A stretch of 51,450 nucleotides of DNA from an uncultured Opitutia bacterium (lineage in GTDB: Bacteria > Verrucomicrobiota > Verrucomicrobiia > Opitutales > UBA953), in assembly GCA_903919185.1 (NCBI GenBank), contig CAIXHF010000032.1, positions 1 through 51,450 of the forward strand, given 5' to 3'. The stretch's first letter is position 1. Every line of letters starts with the position of its first letter. The translations under genes were made by a program, and so were the position numbers. The notes below the pieces were generated by a model. That model saw nothing but the letters and a program-made list of their open reading frames with translations. It was not told the origin of the DNA and did not search any database. This document shows, in pieces, positions 43,670 through 51,450 of this stretch.

Positions 43670-44236
43670 TTACATAATGATCACCGGAGCAGGCTGGGCC
43701 GCCGGGGCACCGGCATCGGCAGGCTGAGTGATTGGAGCAGCGGGGGCGGGGTTGTTGAGCGCGGCCATCTCATTGCGGAGGGCGCTCATGGCGCGGTCGC
43801 GGAGGGCGATTGAGCGCTGGCCCAGGGCTTCGCGTTCAGCGGGAGTGGCGTTGCGCATGGCTTCGCCGAGTTCACGGGCTTCGGCCATGATGGCTTGGCC
43901 TTCAGGCTTCATCATGCCGGCGAACATCGCCCGCTGCAGCTTGGCTTGGTCGCCACCGGAGATTTCTTCGACCATCTTCTTGGTCTCTTCACCAAAGGCC
44001 TTGGCGCGGGCCTTGAATTCTTCCTTGGCGATATCGTCCTCGGACTTCACCGCAGTAACTGGCGTCTCAATGGCACGCGGAGCACGAGCCTTGGAGACCG
44101 GGGCAACCTTTTCAGGGACGATGGGCTTAGGAGCCTCGACGACAACGGGTGCCAGAGTCGGGAAAGCGTAACGGGCGATCAAAAAGCCACCCCCGAGGCC
44201 GAGGGCGAGAATGAGGACAAGCGTGGTTTTGGACAT
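43670..44236 (-). CDS. Membrane-anchored helical protein of unknown function
   Basis: A 188-residue protein: N-terminal membrane anchor (about 4-22, LVLILALGLGGGFLIARYA), Pro/Val-rich linker (about 25-60), a charged helical region (about 60-160; KEEFKARAKAFGEETKKMVEEI, EAMRNATPAEREALGQRSIALRDRAMSALRNEM) and an Ala/Pro-rich end (AGAPAAQPAPVIIM). I do not recognise the family. The frame is open upstream, but the ATG at 44236 begins the anchor. It converges on ilvC and lies upstream of the DUF485-symporter pair on the other strand. Confidence 0.6.
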   Translation of the reverse strand: MSKTTLVLILALGLGGGFLIARYAFPTLAPVVVEAPKPIVPEKVAPVSKARAPRAIETPVTAVKSEDDIAKEEFKARAKAFGEETKKMVEEISGGDQAKLQRAMFAGMMKPEGQAIMAEARELGEAMRNATPAEREALGQRSIALRDRAMSALRNEMAALNNPAPAAPITQPADAGAPAAQPAPVIIM

Positions 44237-44369
44237 AGGGGAGTAATTTAGGCTTAAATAAGAAACCCGACGATTGACGGATGTTAAGACTAATCGCCCA
44301 AAACCCGCCGACCGCCCCCTCTCAAACGATTGCATTCCCCCATTCAATGGCTTGGATGTGCCCAACCCC

Positions 44370-44681
44370 ATGAAAGAGTCGAACCCCAACACTGACCCCA
44401 TCCATTCGGATGCGTTCTTGGCGCGCCTGATGAGCGGCCAGCTCAAGCTCTCCATCGCTTGCGCCTTCTGCTTCATCGTCGCGCTGGTCGCCCTCCCCTT
44501 ACTCAACTACTTCCAACCCGCGTTCATGGCCCAGCGCGTCTATGGCTTCACCCTCACGTGGTTGATCCTGGGAGTGCTGTTCTTCCCGTTTGTCTGGATT
44601 ATCTCCTTCGTCTTCATCCAGCGCTCGATCGCCCTCGAGGACGCCGAAGCCAAAGCCGCCCTGGACGGCCTGAAGAAATAA
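44370..44681 (+). CDS. DUF485-type small membrane protein, symporter partner
   Basis: A 103-residue protein with two membrane segments (about 26-49 and 56-80: LSIACAFCFIVALVALPLLNYF and FTLTWLILGVLFFPFVWIISFVFI), which is the DUF485 layout. Such proteins typically sit next to acetate/solute:sodium symporters; here the symporter gene starts 1 base after the stop. The frame is open upstream to 44274, but the ATG at 44370 gives the normal length. Confidence 0.8.
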   Translation: MKESNPNTDPIHSDAFLARLMSGQLKLSIACAFCFIVALVALPLLNYFQPAFMAQRVYGFTLTWLILGVLFFPFVWIISFVFIQRSIALEDAEAKAALDGLKK

Positions 44682-44682
44682 C

Positions 44683-46479
44683 ATGAGCGCCCTCCTCGCC
44701 TTTATCGCTGCGGCCGAACCCGCCGCCAAGGGTATCGACCCTTGGATCGCCTTCTTCTCGTTGATCACCGTTGTGATTACCGTCGGCATGGGCTTCTGGA
44801 CCGCCGGTAAGTCCAAGAGCGCCGGCGACTTCTTCGTCGCAGGCCGCTCGGTATCCGTCGGCTGGAACGCCTCCGCCATCTCCGGCGAATACCTTTCCGC
44901 CGCCTCCTTCATGGGCGTCGCTGGCATGGTGATGCTCAATGGCTACGACGCGCTCTGGTATCCAGTCTGCTACGCCTGCGGCTACCTCTTCCTACTACTC
45001 TTCATTGCGGGCCCGCTCCGTCGCTTCGGTGCCTACACCATCCCGGACTTCGCCGAAGGCCGCTATGACTCGCCGCTCTTCCGCAAGATTGCCGTCTGCT
45101 TCGTACTCTTCATCGGCTTCTTCTACACCATGCCCCAGATGAAGGGCGCGGGCACCACGCTCGCCTACATCTTCCCCGGCCTGCACTACTCTGTCGGGGT
45201 CATCGTCGTCGGTGCCGTCATCACCCTCAACGTCTCGCTCGGCGGCATGAAAGGCATCACGCTCGTGCAGGCCTTCCAGTATTGGCTCAAAGTCTTCGCC
45301 ATCACCGTGCCGATCTTCGTGATCGCCGCCATTGTCGGCCACTACCAGTCGCACCTCGAAGCCAATAAGACCGCCCAAGAAACCGTCGCGGCCGCTCCCG
45401 CTGGCATCGAACGCAAGGCCCTCCCCGCGAAGGCCCCTAAGGACGAGCAGTGGATCGCACCCTTCGGCAGCCTAACGACGAAGGCCGTCGACAACGCCAT
45501 CAAGGCCGCCAAAACGCCGGAAGAAAAGGCTGCGCTCGAGGCGAACAAGAAGCCCTATTCCCTGCTCTATACCTACTCGCTGATCATCGCACTCGTCTGC
45601 GGGACCGCTGGTTTGCCTCACATCCTGGTTCGCTTCTACACGAACCCAGACGGTGTGGCCGCCAAGCGCACCACGATGTGGGTCATGATCCTCATTGGCG
45701 TCTTCTACGTCTTCCCGCCCATCTACGGCGTCATCGGCCGTTCACTCACGCCGGAACTTTACGACGCCGTCGGCTCCAAGGGCACGGATAAGGTCGTGCT
45801 CGAACTGCCGACACTCCTCGCCGGCCGCGACCACCCGCTTCTCGGCTCCATCCTCTCGGGCATCACCTGCGCCGGCGCCTTCGCCGCGTTCATGTCGACC
45901 TTCTCTGGCCTCCTGGTCTCCATGTCCAGCGCCCTCGCGCACGACATCTATGGCCGCATGCTCAAGCCCAATGCTTCGCCCGAGCAGCGTCTCAAGGCCT
46001 TCAAATGGGCCGCCGTCATCATCGGTGTGGTCTCCGTCGGCCTCGGCACTCAAGTCGAGAAGCTAAACATTAATTACCTGGTTGGTCAGGCCTTCGCCAT
46101 CGCGGCGGCCAGCTACTTCCCCTTGCTCTTCATGAGCGTCTGGTGGCGTGGTATGACCATGCAGGGTGCCGCCACGGGCATGCTCGTTGGCGGCCTCCTC
46201 GCCCTCGGCTCCATCTTCCTGACGACGTTATCCGACGTCTACGGCTTCTCGGGTCTAGCCGACTTCTGGGTCGCCCATCCGCTCCTGCGCATCCTTTGCG
46301 AGCAGCCCGCCATCTGGGCCGTGCCGCTTTCGATCACGCTGATGATCGTCGTCTCCAAGGCCACCGCCGCGACCATCCCCGCGGATGTGCGCATGAAAAT
46401 GCTCGTCCTCCACGCCCCGGAAGCGCTCGGCCTGAAGCAGGAGTACATCAAGGAGCACGAAGGCCTCGGCGGCCACTGA
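44683..46479 (+). CDS. actP: Sodium:solute symporter, ActP-like
   Basis: The 598-residue protein is a solute:sodium symporter with about 13-14 membrane segments. Family hallmarks: an N-terminal SAGDFFVAGRSVSVGWNASAISGEYLSAASFMGVAGMV (about 46-84), the GLHYSVGVIVVGAVITLNVSLGGMKGI segment and GLPHILVRFYTNPDGVAAKR (about 306-326). A hydrophilic insert (about 225-295, Ala/Lys/Glu rich) sits between membrane segments. The DUF485 neighbour favours acetate or a similar carboxylate as substrate, although sugar or other substrates are possible. Confidence 0.88.
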   Translation: MSALLAFIAAAEPAAKGIDPWIAFFSLITVVITVGMGFWTAGKSKSAGDFFVAGRSVSVGWNASAISGEYLSAASFMGVAGMVMLNGYDALWYPVCYACGYLFLLLFIAGPLRRFGAYTIPDFAEGRYDSPLFRKIAVCFVLFIGFFYTMPQMKGAGTTLAYIFPGLHYSVGVIVVGAVITLNVSLGGMKGITLVQAFQYWLKVFAITVPIFVIAAIVGHYQSHLEANKTAQETVAAAPAGIERKALPAKAPKDEQWIAPFGSLTTKAVDNAIKAAKTPEEKAALEANKKPYSLLYTYSLIIALVCGTAGLPHILVRFYTNPDGVAAKRTTMWVMILIGVFYVFPPIYGVIGRSLTPELYDAVGSKGTDKVVLELPTLLAGRDHPLLGSILSGITCAGAFAAFMSTFSGLLVSMSSALAHDIYGRMLKPNASPEQRLKAFKWAAVIIGVVSVGLGTQVEKLNINYLVGQAFAIAAASYFPLLFMSVWWRGMTMQGAATGMLVGGLLALGSIFLTTLSDVYGFSGLADFWVAHPLLRILCEQPAIWAVPLSITLMIVVSKATAATIPADVRMKMLVLHAPEALGLKQEYIKEHEGLGGH

Positions 46480-46489
46480 GCGAGTACCG

Positions 46490-47359
46490 ATGGGCGCTCT
46501 GATTGTATCGATTCTCTTTTTGGTCGGCCTGTTCTGGGTCGTCGAGCACCTGCTCGGCAATAAGCGGGGCCTGCCTTGGCGACGGCCGCGGATGCTAGTC
46601 GACCTCGGGCTTTACGTGTTCGACGCCATCATCACCAAGCCGATTAACTTAGTGGTGATCAGCGTGGCGGCCGTGGCGTTCCTGTTATCCGCAGATGTCA
46701 TCTCATGGGAAGCGCTGAAAGCGGGTGAGTACCAAGGCTTCGGTCCACTCTCGCGGCTGCCAGGTTGGGCTCAGTTCCTGACCGCCTTTCTACTCGGTGA
46801 CTTTCTGCTGTATTGGATACATCGCTGGTTCCACGGCAAGCGGCTCTGGCGCTTTCACGCAGTGCACCATAGCTCTGAAAAACTTGATTGGCTGAGCAGC
46901 GTGCGCGGGCACCCCGTGAATGACATCATTGCTAACGCGATGCTCTTATTCCCCTTTCTCCTACTCGGCTTCGGACCAAGTGCCGCCGCGGGAGCGGGTC
47001 CCGCAATCGGCATCTTTGCGCTACTGGGCCACGCCGATGTCGAATGGGATTGGGGTCCGTTCCGTCACGTCATCGCTTCGCCCGTCTACCACCGCTGGCA
47101 CCACTCGAAGGATCCAGCGGCCATCGACAAGAACTTCGCGAGCTTCCTGCCCCTCTGGGATATCCTCTTCGGCACGCACTACATGCCGAAGGATCGCAAG
47201 CCGGAGGACTTCGGCATCCACGAGCCCGTCGAGCATACTGTCCTCGGCTTGCTCAAGCACCCCTTCAAGCCCAGCTCTGCGGGCTTCGGGCAAAATCAGG
47301 CGACGCCGCCACCTTTACCTAGACAGACGCCAGACAAATCCACCGAGCCAGAAACTTGA
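46490..47359 (+). CDS. Fatty acid hydroxylase / sterol desaturase family membrane protein
   Basis: The 289-residue protein has several membrane segments (about 3-20, 45-70, 92-110, 150-180) and the three histidine clusters of the di-iron hydroxylase family: HRWFH (about 110), HAVHHSS (about 121) and HRWHHS (about 202). These enzymes oxidise lipid C-H bonds; the substrate (sterol, fatty acid, hopanoid or carotenoid) is unknown. The C-terminal about 35 residues are Pro/Gln-rich and disordered. The next reading frame overlaps but its likely ATG is at 47401. Confidence 0.88.
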   Translation: MGALIVSILFLVGLFWVVEHLLGNKRGLPWRRPRMLVDLGLYVFDAIITKPINLVVISVAAVAFLLSADVISWEALKAGEYQGFGPLSRLPGWAQFLTAFLLGDFLLYWIHRWFHGKRLWRFHAVHHSSEKLDWLSSVRGHPVNDIIANAMLLFPFLLLGFGPSAAAGAGPAIGIFALLGHADVEWDWGPFRHVIASPVYHRWHHSKDPAAIDKNFASFLPLWDILFGTHYMPKDRKPEDFGIHEPVEHTVLGLLKHPFKPSSAGFGQNQATPPPLPRQTPDKSTEPET

Positions 47360-47400
47360 AACTTGGAAGTCCCGCCGAGGGGGACTTGGATAAGGGCGTC

Positions 47401-47745
47401 ATGACGTCCACCCGAGAAGAAGAGAACGGCGGTTACCGCCTCGTCCAGATTCTGGCCGTACTCATCGGCGCAGGCGCTTTCGCCGCCGCGTTCGTGATGA
47501 GCCGTAAAGGCGGGCTCGTCTACCTCGACTACGTCAAGGACCCCTTTGTCCGCGACGTCATGGTCGGCACCTGGATTGGCATCCCGACTGCCCTCGCTGG
47601 CGCCGTCTGCGCCTACCTAGGCGGACAAGACCGCGCTTGGGATTGGATTCGTGTCGCCGCCACCGTCACGCTGACGGCTAACCTGCTCGTCCCCGCTGCT
47701 TGGCTCGTCATGGCGCTCATGAAGGCTGGCATCATCGGGTTCTAA
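47401..47745 (+). CDS. Small membrane protein of unknown function before hemC
   Basis: A 114-residue protein with a charged start (MTSTREEENGGYR) and three membrane segments (about 15-34, 53-73 and 83-108). I do not recognise the family. The frame is open upstream to a TTG at 47356 that overlaps the previous gene, but the ATG at 47401 is more likely. It ends 2 bases before hemC, so it is probably translated with it; a role in haem synthesis is not established. Confidence 0.65.
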   Translation: MTSTREEENGGYRLVQILAVLIGAGAFAAAFVMSRKGGLVYLDYVKDPFVRDVMVGTWIGIPTALAGAVCAYLGGQDRAWDWIRVAATVTLTANLLVPAAWLVMALMKAGIIGF

Positions 47746-47747
47746 TC

Positions 47748-48602
47748 ATGGCTGGCCCGATCATCATCGTCACCCGCGGTAGCCCGCTAGCGCTGCAACA
47801 GTCGCGTGATGCCGCCGCGCGGCTCGAAGCCGCCTTGGGCCGTCCGACGGAAGTCCGCATCCTTACCACGACAGGTGACCGCCAAGCCGCTTGGTCCTTG
47901 GAGAAGCAAGGCGGTAAAGGCCTCTTCACCGCCGAGCTCGAACAAGCCCTACTCCGGTGCGAAGCCGACCTGGCCATCCACAGTTCCAAGGACTTGCCGA
48001 CCGAAATGCCGGCGGGCCTCGCCATCGCGGCGTGCCTACCCCGCCAAGACGCGCGCGATGTGCTCGTCCGTCGGGTCGACGTGACTACTCCGAACTTAAT
48101 CGCGACCGGCAGCCCACGTCGGCGCGCCCAAGGTGCCCTCACCTTCCCGCAGGCCCAGTGGACCGAACTCCGCGGTAACGTTGACACTCGCCTCAAGAAG
48201 CTCGCGAACGGCGACGCCGACGCCTCTTACCTTGCCGCCTCCGGCCTCAATCGCCTCGGCATCATCGACTGGCCTGGGCTGGTCCTAGAACCCGTCGCGC
48301 TCGAGCGCATGGTCCCTGCCGCTGGTCAGGGTGCCGTCGCCATCCAAAGCCGCAGCGCGGAAGTTGCGCAGTACGTCGCCGCTGGCTGCGCCCGCACGAC
48401 GTTCTCCGTCAGCGTCGAACGCCTCTTCCTCGCCAAGCTTGGCGAAGGTTGCCACACCGCTTTCGCCTGCCATCATGCGAATAACCGGATTGCGCTTTTC
48501 CGCGCCGACTTTGGTCGCCTTGACTTCGACTTTGCGGTGACCGACCTCGCTGCCGCCTCGGACCTCGCCGATTCCATCCTCGCCCAAATTTTGCCCCGCT
48601 GA
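47748..48602 (+). CDS. hemC: Porphobilinogen deaminase (hydroxymethylbilane synthase)
   Basis: HemC joins four porphobilinogen units into hydroxymethylbilane in haem synthesis. The 284-residue protein has IVTRGSPLALQQSRDAAARL (about 7-26), TTTGDRQ (about 41-47), KGLFTAELEQALLRCEADLAIHSSKDLPTEMP (about 56-87), SPRRRAQ and RGNVDTRLKKL (about 142-152), and the cofactor-bearing cysteine in GEGCHTAF (about C237). It is shorter than most (usually about 310) at the C-terminus. It is 2 bases after the small membrane gene, and hemD follows after 2 bases. Confidence 0.95.
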   Translation: MAGPIIIVTRGSPLALQQSRDAAARLEAALGRPTEVRILTTTGDRQAAWSLEKQGGKGLFTAELEQALLRCEADLAIHSSKDLPTEMPAGLAIAACLPRQDARDVLVRRVDVTTPNLIATGSPRRRAQGALTFPQAQWTELRGNVDTRLKKLANGDADASYLAASGLNRLGIIDWPGLVLEPVALERMVPAAGQGAVAIQSRSAEVAQYVAAGCARTTFSVSVERLFLAKLGEGCHTAFACHHANNRIALFRADFGRLDFDFAVTDLAAASDLADSILAQILPR

Positions 48603-48604
48603 AC

Positions 48605-49393
48605 ATGTCCAAGCTCCCCTTACGCGACCGCCACGTCGTCCTCACCCGCCCCGAAGGACGCGGCACGGACTGGAAAGAGCACCTCATGGAAGCGGGCGCT
48701 TCCGTCGCCGAACTCCCGCTCATCGAGATTTCCTTTGAGCCCGATGCCATCGTCTTGACCGAAGTCCTCGATGGCATGGGTGAATACGACTGGCTCGTCT
48801 TCACCAGCCCGAACGGCGTCCGCGGCTTCTTCGATCGTTTCTTCGAACGCTTTCCCGACATCCGGTCCGTGGGCGGAGTGAAGATTGCCTGCGTGGGCCC
48901 GGCCACCGAAAAAGCCGTCCGTTCATTTCACCTCGAGCCCGACCTCACCGCCGCCCAAGCCGATGCCGTTTCATTGGCGCGCAAACTGATCACGGACTTC
49001 AACGTCGAGAATCAGAAGATCCTCGTCGCTGCAGGCAACCTCAGCACCGCCGAACTCCCTCGTCTACTCATGGAAGATGGCCTCGCCATTGTCGACGTCC
49101 TCCGGGTCTACTCGACCGAAGAAAAGCCCGTCACGGAATCGCCGGAGGCCGCGGAGTTCCGCGCGCGGGGCGCTGATGCGATTGTCTTCGCCAGCCCCTC
49201 GGCCGTCGAATCGTTCATGCACCAAGCGGCTTCGCTGCGACCCGCGGCCGGGGCCCGTCAGCCCAAGGCCATCGCCATCGGGGCGACAACCGCGGACGCC
49301 ATGAAGCGTTCGGGCATTCCGTTGGCCGGCGTCGCCACCGCTCCGACTGCGAAGGCCGTGTGCGATGCGGTCATCACCGCTCTGCAATCATGA
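48605..49393 (+). CDS. hemD: Uroporphyrinogen-III synthase
   Basis: HemD closes and inverts ring D of hydroxymethylbilane. The 262-residue protein has the two-domain HemD pattern: RHVVLTRPEGRGTDWKEHLMEAGASVAELPLIEI (about 9-42), YDWLVFTSPNGVRGFFDRF (about 61-79), and a second half with ILVAAGNLSTAELPRLLMEDG (about 139) and ADAIVFASPSAVESF (about 193-207). The C-terminal KAIAIGATTADAMKRSGIPLAGVATAPTAKAVCDAV is typical. It overlaps trpF by 4 bases. Confidence 0.92.
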   Translation: MSKLPLRDRHVVLTRPEGRGTDWKEHLMEAGASVAELPLIEISFEPDAIVLTEVLDGMGEYDWLVFTSPNGVRGFFDRFFERFPDIRSVGGVKIACVGPATEKAVRSFHLEPDLTAAQADAVSLARKLITDFNVENQKILVAAGNLSTAELPRLLMEDGLAIVDVLRVYSTEEKPVTESPEAAEFRARGADAIVFASPSAVESFMHQAASLRPAAGARQPKAIAIGATTADAMKRSGIPLAGVATAPTAKAVCDAVITALQS

Positions 49394-50040
49394 TTGGCAA
49401 CGTCACCGTCAAAGTCTGCGGCATTACGCGTGCGGCCGATGCCGCGGTGGCGCTTTCGTTCGGCGCTGATTACCTCGGCGTGAACTGCTGGTCTGGTTCC
49501 CCTCGCTACGTGGACGGGGCGCTCCGTTCGACTTTGCTCCGCGAGATCCCGGGTGATAAGCGTGTTGCTGTGACCGTTAACCCGACCGTCGCCGAAGCCC
49601 AGGCCTTGCTGGCGGAAGGCTTTGCCATCGTCCAAGTCCATTTCGATCCCGGCACACGGGATTGCGATCCCGCGGCCTTGTCCGCGGCGCTGGGCCCTGC
49701 GCGCCTTTGGTTAGCGCCCAAACTCGCTGATGGCGTTGCTTGGCCGAGCGACCTGCTGAAATACTCCCAGACTTGCCTGCATGACGCCCACGCTAAGGGT
49801 GCCTTTGGCGGAACAGGCAAGCAGGCCGACTGGACCCGCTTCCAAAGCCTCCAGACTGCCCACGCTAGCCATGTTTGGATCCTGGCTGGGGGGTTAGGCC
49901 CATCCAACGTGGCGAGTGCCGTCCAAGCCTCGGCGCGCTTCTTGGACCTGAATAGCGGAGTAGAAATCAGCCCAGGCCTTAAATCTGCTGAAAAACTGTC
50001 CGATGTCCGAGCTATCCTGCTTAAAAACAGCCAATCGTAA
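49390..50040 (+). CDS. trpF: Phosphoribosylanthranilate isomerase
   Basis: TrpF performs the third step of tryptophan synthesis. The 216-residue beta/alpha-barrel has the start VKVCGITRAADAAVALSFGADYLGVN (about 6-31) with the catalytic Cys in KVCG, the VAVTVNPTVAEAQALL strand, VQVHFD (about 83-88) and the ILAGGLGPSNVASAV phosphate-binding motif (about 165-179), followed by a LDLNSGVEISPGLKS segment with the catalytic Asp. The ATG overlaps the hemD stop; the frame extends 10 codons further upstream but that is not needed. No other trp gene is nearby. Confidence 0.93.
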   Translation: MIGNVTVKVCGITRAADAAVALSFGADYLGVNCWSGSPRYVDGALRSTLLREIPGDKRVAVTVNPTVAEAQALLAEGFAIVQVHFDPGTRDCDPAALSAALGPARLWLAPKLADGVAWPSDLLKYSQTCLHDAHAKGAFGGTGKQADWTRFQSLQTAHASHVWILAGGLGPSNVASAVQASARFLDLNSGVEISPGLKSAEKLSDVRAILLKNSQS

Positions 50041-50064
50041 GAATGGTAGATAGCCAAACCCACT

Positions 50065-50080
50065 TGGCACGGGGGTTGCA
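50065..50080 (+). promoter_or_regulatory. Sigma-54 promoter of the P-II gene
   Basis: TGGCAC-GGGGG-TTGCA is an exact -24/-12 element: GG at 50066-50067 and GC at 50078-50079, exactly 10 bases between. The transcript would start near 50091, about 41 bases before the ATG. Upstream enhancer sites were not recognised in the end of trpF. Confidence 0.88.
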
Positions 50081-50083
50081 TAA

Positions 50084-50470
<387 letters not shown>

Positions 50471-50493
50471 TTACTAGGCCTACGTTGAATACA

Positions 50494-50520
50494 AAAGGGC
50501 GGCTTCGGCCGCCCTTTCTG
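50494..50520 (+). terminator. Terminator after the P-II gene
   Basis: A perfect 10-pair stem, AAAGGGCGGC with GCCGCCCTTT, around a TTCG loop, followed by CTG rather than a long T-run; the arm itself supplies a T-rich end and it serves the converging cupin gene too. Confidence 0.87.
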
Positions 50521-50541
50521 TTGGGCGAGTGTGCCGACCGG

Positions 50542-51057
50542 TTACTTCTGAACGGCTGCCTTGGTAGCGGCGGCCGCTTCGGCCTTGGCCTTGAGCATGC
50601 CAGGAGAATTCCACTTGATCACGTGATAGGTCGCCGGCTGCTCCCCGGCGTTACGAATCGCGTGGTCGATATTAGCGGCTTGGAAGATGACGGAGCCCGG
50701 ACCCAGTTTAACCCACTCGCCGGCGACGAGGGCCTCGACGACGCCCTCCTTGACGATGATGAGTTCTTCGTCGGCGTGGCGATGCGGCGGGTGCGCGGCG
50801 TTGCCCTTGTTGAGGGTCGTGATGTGGCACTCGAGCTCGTCGAGCGTGGCCGTCGGAGCTTGGCAGACCTTGCGGCTAGCGCCGTTCGCCGTGGTCTTCA
50901 CGACCAGTTTCTCCCAATCAAAAGCCAGCGAGCCCATCGGCGGCTTGGCCGGCTTAGGCTCCTGCGGGGTGGCCGCGGCGATGAAGCCGGGTAAACCGAG
51001 GCAGAGTGTGGCCGTCACAGCGACCAAGACGATATCACGACGAGTCAGGAGGGGCAT
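50542..51057 (-). CDS. Exported cupin-domain protein
   Basis: A 171-residue protein with an N-terminal export signal (TRRDIVLVAVTATLCLGLPGFIAAA, about 5-29; the RR pair with a hydrophobic stretch could be a Tat-type signal). A single cupin domain spans about 65-150, with metal-binding HPPHRHADEELIIVKEG (about 89-105) and IDHAIRNAGEQPATYHVI (about 130-147). The tail from about 155 is Ala/Lys-rich. Cupins of this sort bind metal and act in diverse reactions; the substrate is unknown. It is divergent from the solute-binding lipoprotein. Confidence 0.85.
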   Translation of the reverse strand: MPLLTRRDIVLVAVTATLCLGLPGFIAAATPQEPKPAKPPMGSLAFDWEKLVVKTTANGASRKVCQAPTATLDELECHITTLNKGNAAHPPHRHADEELIIVKEGVVEALVAGEWVKLGPGSVIFQAANIDHAIRNAGEQPATYHVIKWNSPGMLKAKAEAAAATKAAVQK

Positions 51058-51152
51058 GTCCCGACGCTAGTCGCTCATTTAGGCGGAGAAAGCGGAAAAT
51101 GTCTCCACCCGCACACTTGCCCTCCCCGCCTGCAGCCACCTAATCTCGGCCT

Positions 51153-51450
51153 ATGCGTTGCCCCTCGCGAAGCCTCTCGCTCGCCCTCGTCGCCGCCCTA
51201 GCGGCCCTCGTCGGTTGCAAACCAAAGGAAGACACTGCCTCCCAGATGGCCAAGGCCGGCATCCTGGTGATCAACAACAACGCTGAACCCTCGGGCCTCG
51301 ATCCGCAAGAGGTCACCGGCCTACTGGAATCGCGCATCGTCTACTCCCTCTTCGAAGGCCTCGTGAACTACGACCCCGTCGACCTCCACCCCATTCCCGG
51401 AGTAGCGGAAAGCTGGACGATGGCGCCGGATGGCAAGACTTGGACCTTTA
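51153..51450 (+). CDS. Oligopeptide-type ABC solute-binding lipoprotein (5' end only)
   Basis: A reading frame opens at the ATG at 51153 and runs off the window without a stop after 99 codons. It starts with a lipoprotein signal (RCPSRSLSLALVAALAALVGC, lipobox LVGC at about 19-22, so Cys22 is lipidated). It then has ILVINNNAEPSGLDPQEVTGLLESRIVYSLFEGLVNYDP (about 37-75), the typical start of family-5 solute-binding proteins (OppA/DppA), and GVAESWTMAPDGKTWTF (about 83-99). It should deliver peptides to an Opp/Dpp-type ABC importer. Confidence 0.85.
   Translation, partial: MRCPSRSLSLALVAALAALVGCKPKEDTASQMAKAGILVINNNAEPSGLDPQEVTGLLESRIVYSLFEGLVNYDPVDLHPIPGVAESWTMAPDGKTWTF

Noticed and set aside
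44236-44506. Longer reading of the membrane-anchored protein gene (278 codons)
   Set aside because: The added N-terminus overlaps the divergent DUF485 region and lacks family-like features; the shorter start gives a clear N-terminal membrane anchor.

Overview
The window reads as ordinary chromosome from a GC-rich member of the Verrucomicrobiota, probably Opitutae-like. This is an inference from gene content: secreted ThuA-like and DUF1080 proteins, small planctomycete/verrucomicrobial-type c-type cytochromes, a DUF2231-type membrane protein, and long Proteobacteria-like PstA/PstC. No rRNA, CRISPR array, prophage or insertion sequence was found. About 50 protein genes, one tRNA, several strong hairpin terminators, and several families of short intergenic repeats can be supported.

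Layout. 1-6.9 kb: a tagaturonate-epimerase-like gene, leuB with a small Cdd1-like gene behind it, a secreted ThuA protein, a LON-substrate-binding-domain protein, a secreted BNR-repeat protein and an eight-segment membrane protein with four internal repeats. 6.9-11.7 kb: a Fur-family regulator heading sufC-sufB-sufD-sufT, with two 7-1-7 palindromes at the divergent promoter region. 11.7-23 kb: a secreted 'sugar oxidation' stretch (PQQ-type sugar dehydrogenase fused to PKD, cytochrome c and a carbohydrate-binding module; three further small cytochrome/membrane genes; ThuA; an esterase; two DUF1080 proteins), interrupted by hflX, a four-helix-bundle gene between direct repeats, a dense array of REP-like hairpins, and a metallo-hydrolase. 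23-28 kb: ffh, a HAD phosphatase, a higBA toxin-antitoxin pair with visible operators, an aspartate aminotransferase, and a small membrane protein. 27.9-34.5 kb: phosphate uptake genes pstS-pstC-pstA-pstB-phoU on the minus strand with a Pho box. 34.5-41.8 kb: an SGNH hydrolase, uvrA, a FecR-like protein, a GAF protein, the CCA-adding enzyme, a SUI1/YciH-type protein and a small unknown. 41.9-43.6 kb: tRNA-Val(TAC) directly ahead of ilvN-ilvC. 43.7-51.4 kb: a DUF485-symporter pair, a fatty-acid-hydroxylase-type protein, hemC-hemD-trpF, a P-II protein behind a clear sigma-54 promoter, a cupin, and the start of a peptide-type ABC solute-binding lipoprotein that runs off the end.

How it fits together. 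Three nutrient or metal circuits are visible at the DNA level: a Fur-type autoregulated SUF operon with a divergent membrane protein, PhoB-type control of pst, and sigma-54 control of the P-II gene. The secreted enzymes look like parts of a periplasmic route that oxidises glycosides, passes electrons to c-type cytochromes and processes the 3-keto products, although the expected dehydrogenase for that route is not in the window. Most genes lack a recognisable Shine-Dalgarno sequence and instead have a C/T-rich run just before the ATG. The most unusual items are the repeat families, the regulator-SUF-transporter arrangement, the tRNA-Val-ilvNC arrangement, and the hairpin that makes up nearly the whole leader of the fused sugar dehydrogenase gene.
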